From Pseudomonas fluorescens (GTDB taxonomy: Bacteria > Pseudomonadota > Gammaproteobacteria > Pseudomonadales > Pseudomonadaceae), in NCBI RefSeq assembly GCF_000802965.1, contig NZ_JSAK01000031.1, positions 62,001 through 126,000 on the forward strand: 64,000 nucleotides of DNA. The letters run 5' to 3'. Below, piece by piece: positions 49,978-57,624 of this stretch. Within the stretch, counting starts at the first letter, position 1. The number at the start of each line of letters is the position of its first letter. The translations under genes were made by a program, and so were the position numbers. The notes beneath the pieces are model-generated. The model did not search any database, was not told the origin of the DNA, and saw only the letters and a list, made by a program, of their open reading frames with translations.

Positions 49978-51339
49978 GTGAATATCCAGGTCGATAACGC
50001 GGTCCTGCAACAGCAGAAAAAGAAAACCTACATTTACGAGTGGTACGTGGTCGGCTTGTGCATGGTCGCCTACATCTTCTCATTTGTGGATCGGCAGATC
50101 CTCGCGCTGATGATCGAGCCGATCAAAGCCGACCTGCAGATCAGCGACACCCAGTTCAGTTTGTTGCACGGGCTGGCGTTTTCGTTGTTCTACGCCTTCA
50201 TGGGCATGCCCATCGCCTATCTGGCTGATCGCTTCTCGCGACCGAAGATCATCGCCGTAGGGGTGGTGTTCTGGAGCCTGGCGACGGCAGCCTGCGGCCT
50301 GAGCAAGAACTTCCTGCACATGTTCCTCGCGCGCATTGGCGTCGGTGTCGGCGAAGCGGCCCTGTCGCCCTCGGCCTACTCGATGTTCAGCGATATGTTC
50401 CCCAAGGAGAAACTTGGCCGCGCCGTGGGCATCTACTCGATCGGCTCGTTCGTAGGTGGTGGCCTGGCCTTCCTGGTGGGCGGTTACGTGATCGCCATGC
50501 TCAAGGACATGCACACCATTGAGGTCGCCTTTCTCGGCGCAATGAAAGCCTGGCAACTGGCGTTTTTCATAGTCGGCCTGCCCGGCATCGTGGTCGGTCT
50601 GCTGATCTGGCTCACCGTGCGTGACCCGGCGCGCAAAGGCTTGCAGGTTGACGCGCAGGGCCGGGCGAAGAAGGTCGCGCTGAGCGATGGCTTGCGTTTC
50701 CTCGGCCGTCACCGTGCCACTTTCGCCTGCCACTACCTGGGCTTTTCGTTCTACGCCATGGTGCTTTTCTGCATGATGAGCTGGAGTCCGGCGCTGTACA
50801 TCCGCAAGTTCGGCCTGTCGCCGATGGAGGCGGGTTACATGCTCGGCACCGTGCTGTTGCTGGCCAACACCGCCGGGGTGCTGTTCGGTGGATGGCTCAC
50901 CGATTATCTGGCCAAGAAAGGTCATCAGGATGCCGCGATGCGCACCGGCGTGATCGGCGCCCTTGGCATGGCAATACCGGCCGTGATGTTCCCTCAAGTC
51001 GATCAACTGTGGTTGTCGGTGACGTTGTTGGTGCCGGCGATGTTCTTCGCCTCGTTCCCGATGCCAGCGTCCACGGCGGCGATGCAGATTCTCGCGCCGA
51101 ATCAGGTGCGTGCGCAGGTTTCGGCCGTGTTCTTGTTGATCAGCAATCTGCTGGGGTTGGGCCTGGGCACCACGCTGGTGGCGCTGTTGACCGACCGCTA
51201 CTTCGGTTCGCCGGCAGCTGTGGGTTCGTCGATGTCGCTGGTGATCGTGGGTGCGTCGGTGTTGACGGTGCTTCTGCTGTGGCGTGGGTGCCGTCGTTTC
51301 CGCGAAAGCTATGCCCGTGAGTATCCGACCCAGGTGTGA
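49978..51339 (+). CDS. MFS transporter, spinster-like/organic acid type
   Basis: A permease of about 453 residues: YEWYVVGLCMVAYIFSFVDRQIL, SLLHGLAFSLFYAFMGMPIAYLADRFSR and GVGEAALSPSAYSMFSDMFP fit the spinster-type MFS group common beside catabolic genes. The GTG at 49978 has GAGGAG 9 bases upstream; the ATG at 49948 is the alternative if coupling from the leader ORF operates. It follows the OprD gene and precedes the AraC regulator. The substrate is unknown. Confidence 0.88.
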   Translation: MNIQVDNAVLQQQKKKTYIYEWYVVGLCMVAYIFSFVDRQILALMIEPIKADLQISDTQFSLLHGLAFSLFYAFMGMPIAYLADRFSRPKIIAVGVVFWSLATAACGLSKNFLHMFLARIGVGVGEAALSPSAYSMFSDMFPKEKLGRAVGIYSIGSFVGGGLAFLVGGYVIAMLKDMHTIEVAFLGAMKAWQLAFFIVGLPGIVVGLLIWLTVRDPARKGLQVDAQGRAKKVALSDGLRFLGRHRATFACHYLGFSFYAMVLFCMMSWSPALYIRKFGLSPMEAGYMLGTVLLLANTAGVLFGGWLTDYLAKKGHQDAAMRTGVIGALGMAIPAVMFPQVDQLWLSVTLLVPAMFFASFPMPASTAAMQILAPNQVRAQVSAVFLLISNLLGLGLGTTLVALLTDRYFGSPAAVGSSMSLVIVGASVLTVLLLWRGCRRFRESYAREYPTQV

Positions 51340-51423
51340 CATAAACAGTCCTCTGTCGGTATTTCGGCCTCGCTCCGTTTGCACGCAGCGGGGCCGTTGC
51401 GCTTCAGGTCAGGAGAGCCTCTG

Positions 51424-52398
51424 ATGTTGAATGATGTACACCTGCTGGAACGGCATAGCTTGTTCAGCTCGGCCGATTACCGCGAGATCAAGGACAAGGT
51501 CAGCCATTACCTGTGCCCGCACAGTTTCAACGTCCTGCGTGACGAGCCGATTTACACCCGTCTCAACGGCGTATTCTTCGGCGATTCGGCGCTGCTCGAC
51601 TTGCGTTATGGCGCGCCGGTGGAGATCAACATCGGCGACATTGCCGATCAATACCTGTTCCGCATCACCTTGCAGGGACACTGCGAGGTGGCCCATGGAC
51701 GGCGCAGCGCGGCGATGCAGTCGGGCTACCTGAGCGTTTCCTCGCCATTCGCGACTAGCCGCATCGTCACCGATGGCGAGTGCCGCAACCTGATCCTGCG
51801 TATCGACCGCGATGCCCTGGAGACGCAACTGCAACGCTTGCTCGGCCGCAGCCTGCGGCAGTCGGTGATCTTCGATGTCACCGTCGATCACTTGGGCGCC
51901 GGCGTCGTCAGCCTCTATCACACCCTGGATTACATCTGCCGGCTTTACGGCGATGGCGTGGACGGTTCGCGCATCGCCAGCGGCTTGTCCGAATACCTGA
52001 TGCAGCTGCTGCTCACCCAGTTGCCGCACAATTACTCGGCGGATCTTTTGATCGACGCGCGCGCGCCGCTGCCGCACCACGTGAAAAAGGCCCGTGACTA
52101 CATCGAGGAGCATCTCGACGAGACGATCAGCCTGGCGACCCTGAGTGAATTGTCTGGCGTTTCGGTGCGCACCTTGCAGAACGGCTTCAAGCAGTTTCTC
52201 CAGCAAGCGCCGGTCGAGTACATCCGTGACCGCCGCCTGGCGATGATCCACGAGTCGCTGAAGCAGGGCAAGGAGGGTGAAACTGTCACCGATATCCTGT
52301 TGCGTCATGGCATCAACAGCTTCGGGCATTTTTCCAGCGCCTATCGGCAGCGTTATGGCTGCTTGCCGTCGGACACGCTGCGCCGACAGAAGCATTGA
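51424..52398 (+). CDS. AraC family regulator with AraC-binding-like (XylS-type) domain
   Basis: A 324-residue regulator. The N-terminal half (YLCPHSFNVLRDEPIYTRLN, LRYGAPVEINIGDIADQYLF, LSVSSPF) is the cupin_6/AraC_binding_2 type of XylS and AlkS-like regulators. The C-terminal AraC domain has TLSELSGVSVRTLQNGFKQF and ILLRHGINSFGHFSSAYRQRYG. AGGAG upstream fixes the ATG at 51424. It probably activates the OprD-MFS genes before it and the dehydrogenase genes after it. Confidence 0.92.
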   Translation: MLNDVHLLERHSLFSSADYREIKDKVSHYLCPHSFNVLRDEPIYTRLNGVFFGDSALLDLRYGAPVEINIGDIADQYLFRITLQGHCEVAHGRRSAAMQSGYLSVSSPFATSRIVTDGECRNLILRIDRDALETQLQRLLGRSLRQSVIFDVTVDHLGAGVVSLYHTLDYICRLYGDGVDGSRIASGLSEYLMQLLLTQLPHNYSADLLIDARAPLPHHVKKARDYIEEHLDETISLATLSELSGVSVRTLQNGFKQFLQQAPVEYIRDRRLAMIHESLKQGKEGETVTDILLRHGINSFGHFSSAYRQRYGCLPSDTLRRQKH

Positions 52399-52455
52399 GG
52401 CTGCTGCGCAATCCGTCAGTCGGCTGCGCAATCGGGTAAGTCGGCGGCGGTGCAG

Positions 52456-52495
52456 CTCGATAGCATCGAGTCACTGACAAGAGGAGTGACTCGAT
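52456..52495 (+). promoter_or_regulatory. Mutually exclusive hairpins around a start codon
   Basis: CTCGAT (52456-52461) can pair with ATCGAG (52465-52470) across AGC. Alternatively ATCGAGTCACT (52465-52475) pairs perfectly over 11 bp with AGTGACTCGAT (52485-52495). The second hairpin puts the AAGAGG ribosome binding site in and beside its 9-base loop and the first two bases of the start codon at the base of the stem. The two cannot form together. This looks like translational control of the next gene. Confidence 0.6.
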
Positions 52496-53600
52496 GAATA
52501 TAACCGTGCTGGGTGGTGGACACGGCTGTTATGCCGCGGCTGTCGAAATGGCTGAAAAGGGGCATCAAACTCGCCTGTGGCGTCGCGACTGCGCCGCGCT
52601 CAAAGAACTGCTTGCCATCGGCAGCCTGACCATCAAGGACTACCAAGGCACTCGCCAGTTGTCGGTCGGAAAGCAGGGCGACAAGCTATCGCTGACCGAC
52701 GACCTGGCCGAAGCCCTGGGCGACGCGCAACTGGTCATCATCCCGCTGCCGTCCACTTCCCATGAAGACCTGGCCAAACACGTGGCGCCGCACCTGCGTG
52801 ACGGTCAGGTGGTGTTCCTGCCACCGGGCACGTTCGGCAGCTACGTGTTCGCCAAAGCCATGGCCGACGCAGGCAACCAGAGCAAAGTCGCCTTTGCTGA
52901 AACCGGTACGCTGCCGTACCTGGTGCGCAAGCATGGCGCCAGCGATTTGGTGATCAGTTGCTACGCCACGCGCCTGCCGACCGGCGTGTTTCCGAGCAAC
53001 TTGTCCGAGCACGCTTTCTCGGTGTTGCGCGAAGCCTATCCGAGCGTCGAACCGATTGAAGACGCCCTGAGCGGTGCGCTGATGAACGCAGGTCCCATCA
53101 TCCATCCGCCGCTGATCATGATGAACGCCGGTCCCCTGGAGCATTTCGAGGCCTGGGACATTCACAACGAAGGCACCCAGCCGTCGATCCGCCGCGTCAC
53201 CAACCAGTTGGATGCCGAGCGCATGACCGTGCGAGAAACACTGACCTATGGCGCACCGCATTTCCCCCTGGCCGACCACTACAACAGCAGCGAAGGCGAG
53301 GAGTGGATGTACGGTCGCGGTGCCCATGGCAAGCTCACCGACAGCGGCGACTGGCGCGAAGACATCGACCTGCAAAAGCATCGCTACATGCTCGAAGACA
53401 CACGCCTGGGCTTGTCCTTCCTGGTGTCCGTCGGCCGTTGGGCCGGTGTGTCGACCCCGGTTGCCCAGGGCCTGCTGAGCATTGCCTCGGTCGTCGCCGG
53501 GCGTGATCTCTACGCCGAGGGCCGTACCCTGGAAAATCTCGGCCTGGCCAAGTTGAGTCGAGCACAGATGACCGAACTACTGACCAAGGGTTGCAACTGA
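52494..53600 (+). CDS. NAD/NADP octopine/nopaline dehydrogenase family protein
   Basis: A 368-residue dehydrogenase: MNITVLGGGHGCYAAAVEMAEKGHQTRLW is the N-terminal Rossmann motif region in this family, followed by VIIPLPSTSHEDLAKHV and the C-terminal domain NAGPIIHPPLIMMNAGPLE with the catalytic histidine region. These enzymes act on opine-like or 2-oxo/2-amino acids. The stop overlaps the start of a 3-hydroxyacyl-CoA dehydrogenase family gene (TGATG), so the two enzymes act together. The substrate is unknown. Confidence 0.9.
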   Translation: MNITVLGGGHGCYAAAVEMAEKGHQTRLWRRDCAALKELLAIGSLTIKDYQGTRQLSVGKQGDKLSLTDDLAEALGDAQLVIIPLPSTSHEDLAKHVAPHLRDGQVVFLPPGTFGSYVFAKAMADAGNQSKVAFAETGTLPYLVRKHGASDLVISCYATRLPTGVFPSNLSEHAFSVLREAYPSVEPIEDALSGALMNAGPIIHPPLIMMNAGPLEHFEAWDIHNEGTQPSIRRVTNQLDAERMTVRETLTYGAPHFPLADHYNSSEGEEWMYGRGAHGKLTDSGDWREDIDLQKHRYMLEDTRLGLSFLVSVGRWAGVSTPVAQGLLSIASVVAGRDLYAEGRTLENLGLAKLSRAQMTELLTKGCN

Positions 53601-54598
53601 TGAGCGCCGCGCTGCCGCAAGTCAGCGTGGTCGGCGCCGGCCGGATGGGCGAGGGCATTGCCCTGGCATTCATTCACGCAGGCCTGCCGGTCACCCTCAT
53701 CGATATCAAGGATCGCGCCGAGGAGGAGCGGCACAGCTACTTCGAGCGTGTGCGCAACAACATCCGCGGCGAGCTACAGATGTTGGTACGCCTCGGCATG
53801 CTTGAGCCGGAACAGGCGGACATCGCACTATCCCGGTTGGCACTGCATTCCCGGTCCCAGGCGGCGGAGGCATTGCGTCTGAGCGACCTCGTGTTCGAAG
53901 CCGTGCCGGAAGTCATCGCGGTCAAGCAGGAGACCTTTGCCTGGGTCAGCGAGCAGGTCCCCGCGTCGACCATCATCGCGTCGACCACTTCGACCTTTTT
54001 GGTCACCGAGCTGAGCGAAATGGTCAGCGAGCCGCAACGTTTCGTAAACGCGCATTGGCTGAATCCGGCGCACCTGATGCCGTTGGTGGAAGTCAGCCGC
54101 AGCGAATCGACCTGCCCGCAGGTGGTCGAGCGCTTGCTGCAACTGCTAAAACGAATTGGCAAAGTGCCGGTGGTTTGCAATCCGGTGGCTGGCTATATCG
54201 TGCCGCGCATCCAGGCACTGGCGATGAACGAAGCCGCACGGATGGTGGAAGAGGGCGTGGCCAGCGCTGAAGACATCGACACGGCGGTGCGCGTCGGTTT
54301 TGGTTTGCGCTTCTCGGTGCTGGGGCTGCTTGAGTTTATCGACTGGGGTGGAGGCGACATTCTCTACTATGCCTCGCGTTACCTGAGTGTCGCGCTGTCG
54401 CCGCGTTTCGAGTCGCCGCAGGTGATTGCCGACAACATGCAAAACGCTCGCAATGGCTTGCGCGATGGTCAGGGTTTCTACGATTACCGAGACCTGGACG
54501 TGGACGCCTACAAGCAGCAACGTATCGGCGCTTTTGTCCGCAAGCTGGAATTGTCGGGGTTGACGCCAGCGTTCGATGGCGCCTTGCGGCAGGACTGA
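53600..54598 (+). CDS. 3-hydroxyacyl-CoA dehydrogenase family NAD-binding protein
   Basis: A 332-residue protein with N-terminal Rossmann motif VSVVGAGRMGEGIALAFIHAG and the family's C-terminal helical domain (NPVAGYIVPRIQALAMNEAA). Members include L-carnitine dehydrogenase, gulonate dehydrogenase and hydroxybutyryl-CoA dehydrogenases; FVNAHWLNPAHLMPLVEV fits the carnitine/gulonate-like branch better than the acyl-CoA one. It is translationally coupled to the octopine-type dehydrogenase. A strong hairpin follows. Confidence 0.9.
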   Translation: MSAALPQVSVVGAGRMGEGIALAFIHAGLPVTLIDIKDRAEEERHSYFERVRNNIRGELQMLVRLGMLEPEQADIALSRLALHSRSQAAEALRLSDLVFEAVPEVIAVKQETFAWVSEQVPASTIIASTTSTFLVTELSEMVSEPQRFVNAHWLNPAHLMPLVEVSRSESTCPQVVERLLQLLKRIGKVPVVCNPVAGYIVPRIQALAMNEAARMVEEGVASAEDIDTAVRVGFGLRFSVLGLLEFIDWGGGDILYYASRYLSVALSPRFESPQVIADNMQNARNGLRDGQGFYDYRDLDVDAYKQQRIGAFVRKLELSGLTPAFDGALRQD

Positions 54599-54629
54599 GC
54601 ATCAGGGCCCGGATGTCGGGCCCTGATGC
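54599..54629. terminator. Convergent terminator hairpin
   Basis: GCATCAGGGCCCG and CGGGCCCTGATGC form a perfect 13-bp stem with a 5-base loop exactly after the dehydrogenase stop. It sits between the convergent dehydrogenase and DUF1329 genes. No T-run follows, but the stability and place make termination likely. Confidence 0.75.
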
Positions 54630-54637
54630 ATCTCAAA

Positions 54638-55960
54638 CTAGCGAATACCGGTGCCCGCCATGGACTCCGGCACCCACTGCGCCGTCGATAGCGGCTCGAT
54701 ATAGCGGATGCCGCCATGGGGGCCGACCACACCATTGATGTTGTAGGTACGTTTCGACAGGTCGTAAGTCATGAACGGTGTGGCGTCCGGGACTTGCTGG
54801 TCATAGCTCTGGCTGAAGAAAGCGAAGGAACCACGATACAGCTGGCCACGGGTGTCGTACTGATCGGACGCCACTGCGGCCCAGGTATCTTCATCGAGGT
54901 AAAAGCGGCGCTTCTGGTAGATGTGCTTTGCACCGGGTTTGAGGTTGCCTTCGACGACGTAGACCCGGTGTTTTTCCCAGCGTACGAAATCCGGGGAAAT
55001 GAAATCAGGAGTGGTCAGAGATTTTGCTTCGCGGGCGTAGGTGAGCTTGTAGGTGTTGTAGGGAACGATCATTTCCTGCTTGCCGACCAACGTCCAGTCA
55101 TACAGCTCCAGTGCTCGGGCGGTGCCGGGGTTGGGGGTGTCGTAGGCCAGGATCGAAATCTGTTTGACGCGGCGCTGGGCCGGCATGTACTGCCAGGCAC
55201 GGCCAGGAAACTCCGTGGCATTGGTGGCGTTCTTGAGCATGATCGACTCGCCGGCTCGGCGCGCGGGTCCGGTATAGGACAGCTTCAACTGATAATAAAT
55301 GTCCGAGCTGTTGAACGGCTTCGACATGTTCTCGTAGATCGGGAACGAGATGAATGCCTCGCCGGTGACCGCCAGGCTCGGTACGCCCGCCGTGTCGACG
55401 CTCCAGGAATCGTACTTGGAATGGATGTTGACGCCCTGGTAGCGCAGCAGGAAGTTCCACATCGCCTCGGCACCTGACTGCGGGATCGGGAATGGCACCC
55501 CTGGCATCACGTTGTCGATGGCGATCCCGCCATTGATGGCCCTGGCGTTGGTGGCATTCTTGCGGCTGTTGTCCAGTACCGCCTGTGGCAGAGATGCTGT
55601 GCGGTGGGTCGGATACACGTCGACGCGAAAACCGGGGTAACGCCGGGCCAACGCTACGGTGGTAGCGCTCAACATGTTTTTGTACGCATCGACGTTCTTG
55701 CCAGTGATCGACAGCAACGGCTTTTCGTGCGCAAAGGGGTCGGGGCGCATGCTGTCGCCGGTCTTGAAACTGGAGGGGGCAGTAGTCAGGCCACCGCTAT
55801 AGGGTGGAATGGAGCCATCGGCATTACCGGCCTTCTCTGCACCCACCCCCGTCAGGACGGTGCTCAGCCGGGCGGCTTCCTGACTCGATACATAGGCTTG
55901 CGCATCGATGGCCAGCGCCATGAGGGGGATGGCGGCCAGCAAACTTTTCACGGATTTCAT
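54638..55960 (-). CDS. DUF1329 family exported protein
   Basis: A 440-residue protein with a signal peptide ending near IDAQAYV. The DUF1329 pattern is clear: PYSGGLTTAP, NAGGIAIDNVMPGVPFPIPQ-like segment, PGRAWQYMPAQRRVK and YYLDEDTWAAVASDQYD-like segment. These outer-membrane-lipoprotein-fold proteins are found with DUF1302 proteins or porins in catabolism of sterols, phenols and similar hydrophobic compounds, possibly in transport. Here no DUF1302 gene is near. AATAACAA (55962-55969) sits between its GGAG and ATG. It is divergent from a NodD-like LysR gene. Confidence 0.9.
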   Translation of the reverse strand: MKSVKSLLAAIPLMALAIDAQAYVSSQEAARLSTVLTGVGAEKAGNADGSIPPYSGGLTTAPSSFKTGDSMRPDPFAHEKPLLSITGKNVDAYKNMLSATTVALARRYPGFRVDVYPTHRTASLPQAVLDNSRKNATNARAINGGIAIDNVMPGVPFPIPQSGAEAMWNFLLRYQGVNIHSKYDSWSVDTAGVPSLAVTGEAFISFPIYENMSKPFNSSDIYYQLKLSYTGPARRAGESIMLKNATNATEFPGRAWQYMPAQRRVKQISILAYDTPNPGTARALELYDWTLVGKQEMIVPYNTYKLTYAREAKSLTTPDFISPDFVRWEKHRVYVVEGNLKPGAKHIYQKRRFYLDEDTWAAVASDQYDTRGQLYRGSFAFFSQSYDQQVPDATPFMTYDLSKRTYNINGVVGPHGGIRYIEPLSTAQWVPESMAGTGIR

Positions 55961-55961
55961 A

Positions 55962-55969
55962 TTGTTATT
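55962..55969 (-). promoter_or_regulatory. AANAANAA (Hfq/Crc) motif at the DUF1329 start
   Basis: The mRNA reads GGAGAATAACAATATG: the motif AATAACAA lies directly between the ribosome binding site and the start codon, where Hfq/Crc would block initiation. Confidence 0.55.
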
Positions 55970-56148
55970 CTCCTGCCTGGCGTACCAGGCAACTCTTGAC
56001 TAAGGGGCCGCGGTGGGATCCGTCGACTCAATTGCCAGAGACTTTTTAGTACCTCCATTTAAAAGGCCCCGATGCGGGAGCGCTTCGCATTTGACGACAG
56101 TTAATTGACTATTCATGACAGCGTCACTGCACACATTTACCGACCAAG

Positions 56149-56186
56149 TATCGTCAATCGCGATATCAGCTAACGAGGTATGCGAT
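56149..56186. promoter_or_regulatory. Paired nod-box-like LysR site A
   Basis: TATCGTCAATCGCGATA (56149-56165) is a perfect TATCG-N7-CGATA dyad containing ATC-N9-GAT. Exactly 22 bp on, AACGAGGTATGCGAT (56172-56186) is a degenerate second box. It lies between the DUF1329 gene and the NodD-like LysR gene, 61 bp before the latter. Confidence 0.65.
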
Positions 56187-56246
56187 TGGTATGACTGATA
56201 CACGGCCCCTTAGATTGGCGTCCTTGCCTTGATCAACGGAAATGGC

Positions 56247-57182
56247 ATGCGGTATCGACGTCTCGACCTGAACCTGCTGGTGGCCCTGGATGCCTTGTTG
56301 ACTGAATGCAGCGTCAGCAGGGCGGCGGAACGTTTGTGTCTGGGCCAGTCGGCGACCAGTTCGGCGCTCGGGCGTTTGCGTGAGCATTTCAATGACCCGT
56401 TGCTGGTGCAGGTCGGCCGGCGTCTGGAGCCCACTGCGTTGGGGCTGGAGCTTGCGCCCAAGGTGCATGAAGCGCTCGCGCTGACGCGGGAGATTGTCGA
56501 TGCACCGGTGAATTTCGACCCGGCCAGTTGTTCTCGACAATTCACTTTGGTGGCGTCCGACTACGTGGCCGGGGTGCTTTTGCCTGCGGTCAGCCTTGAG
56601 TTGGCGCGCGTCGCGCCGGGTGTGCGTTTGAGCCTGCGGGATTTGCCGGTGCCTCGCGACGGTGATGTGGTCAGCGAAGCGCTCGACTATCGCCGCAGTG
56701 ATTGTGTGATCGTGCCGCAACGCAGGTTGAACCCTGCTTACCCCCATGTGCCTTTGATGAGCGACCTGTTGTGTTGCATCGTTTGCGCACAGCAACCGGA
56801 GTACGCCGCGGGTTTGAGCCTGACCCACTACTGCGCAGCCGAGCATGTGGTCCGCGAGTTTGCCGACGGTCGCAACCTGGCGATGGATGCCATGCACCTG
56901 CATGAGTTGGGCGTGCATCGGCGGGTGGCGGTGGCCCTCGAAAGCTTCGCGCTGATGCCGGAATTCATTGTGGGCACCGCGCGAATCGCCACCGTGTTTC
57001 GTCGGCAAGCGCAGCGTTTTGCCCAGCGTTATCCGCTGCGCATTCACCCGGCACCGCTGGCCTTTCCGGACGCCGTGCAGGTGTTGCAATGGCACCCGTA
57101 TCAGGAGCGCGACCCGGCGATGATGTGGTTTCGCGGCCTGTTACTGGAGCAGGCCGCGTTGCTGGATCAACTCGCCAGTTGA
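56247..57182 (+). CDS. LysR family regulator, NodD-like (first of two in this block)
   Basis: A 311-residue protein: MRYRRLDLNLLVALDALLTE, then the helix-turn-helix RAAERLCLGQSATSSALGRL and LLVQVGRRLEPTALGLELA, the typical NodD/NahR-like N-terminus. GGA precedes the ATG at 56247. It is divergent from DUF1329, with site A between, and its last 16 bp overlap the convergent HbpS-like gene. NahR/NodD-like proteins respond to aromatic inducers. A close family member is encoded at 61929-62891. Confidence 0.9.
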   Translation: MRYRRLDLNLLVALDALLTECSVSRAAERLCLGQSATSSALGRLREHFNDPLLVQVGRRLEPTALGLELAPKVHEALALTREIVDAPVNFDPASCSRQFTLVASDYVAGVLLPAVSLELARVAPGVRLSLRDLPVPRDGDVVSEALDYRRSDCVIVPQRRLNPAYPHVPLMSDLLCCIVCAQQPEYAAGLSLTHYCAAEHVVREFADGRNLAMDAMHLHELGVHRRVAVALESFALMPEFIVGTARIATVFRRQAQRFAQRYPLRIHPAPLAFPDAVQVLQWHPYQERDPAMMWFRGLLLEQAALLDQLAS

Positions 57183-57613
57183 TCCCCGGTATCGGCCACC
57201 AGTCCGGCCTGGTCGATGGCCTGTACAGCGCAACGCTCATCATTGTCCGAGGTGTCGCCGCTGATGCCGATGGCACCCAGAATCAATCCCTCGGCATTGC
57301 GAATCAGCACACCGCCCGCCACTGGAATAACTTCGCCACCGGTCAGGCTGTTGATCGCATCGAAGAACGCCGGCATGGCTTGTGCACGCCGTGCGAGTTC
57401 CCTCCCACCGAAGCCCATTCCGAGGCAGCCGCGTGCTTTGCCGGTAGCGATTTGCGGACGAAGAAAACTGGCCTGTTCATCGCGCAAAACCGCCAGTGGA
57501 TGACCCGCCGAATCCAGCACGACGGCGGCCAAGGGTTTGATTCCGGTTTCTTGAGCGATCCGGATCGCGCTGTTGGCGATTTGAATGGCTGTTAGCAGAT
57601 CAAGTGTGCGCAT
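57167..57613 (-). CDS. GlcG/HbpS (DUF336) family protein
   Basis: A 148-residue protein: LAAVVLDSAGHPLAVLRDEQ, ATGKARGCLGMGFGGREL and GGEVIPVAGGVLIRNAEGL followed by GAIGISGDTSDNDERCA are typical of the GlcG/HbpS fold. Family members bind haem (HbpS), corrinoids (PduO C-terminus) or act beside hydratase pathways. The ATG at 57613 has GAGGA upstream. It follows the amidohydrolase gene by 11 bp and is very probably co-transcribed with it. Confidence 0.9.
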   Translation of the reverse strand: MRTLDLLTAIQIANSAIRIAQETGIKPLAAVVLDSAGHPLAVLRDEQASFLRPQIATGKARGCLGMGFGGRELARRAQAMPAFFDAINSLTGGEVIPVAGGVLIRNAEGLILGAIGISGDTSDNDERCAVQAIDQAGLVADTGDQLAS

Positions 57614-57624
57614 ATTGTCGGTCC

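Noticed and set aside
50080..51384. Minus-strand open frame of 434 codons
   Set aside because: It is antisense to a clear MFS transporter, and its histidine- and glutamine-rich translation is typical of an antisense artefact.
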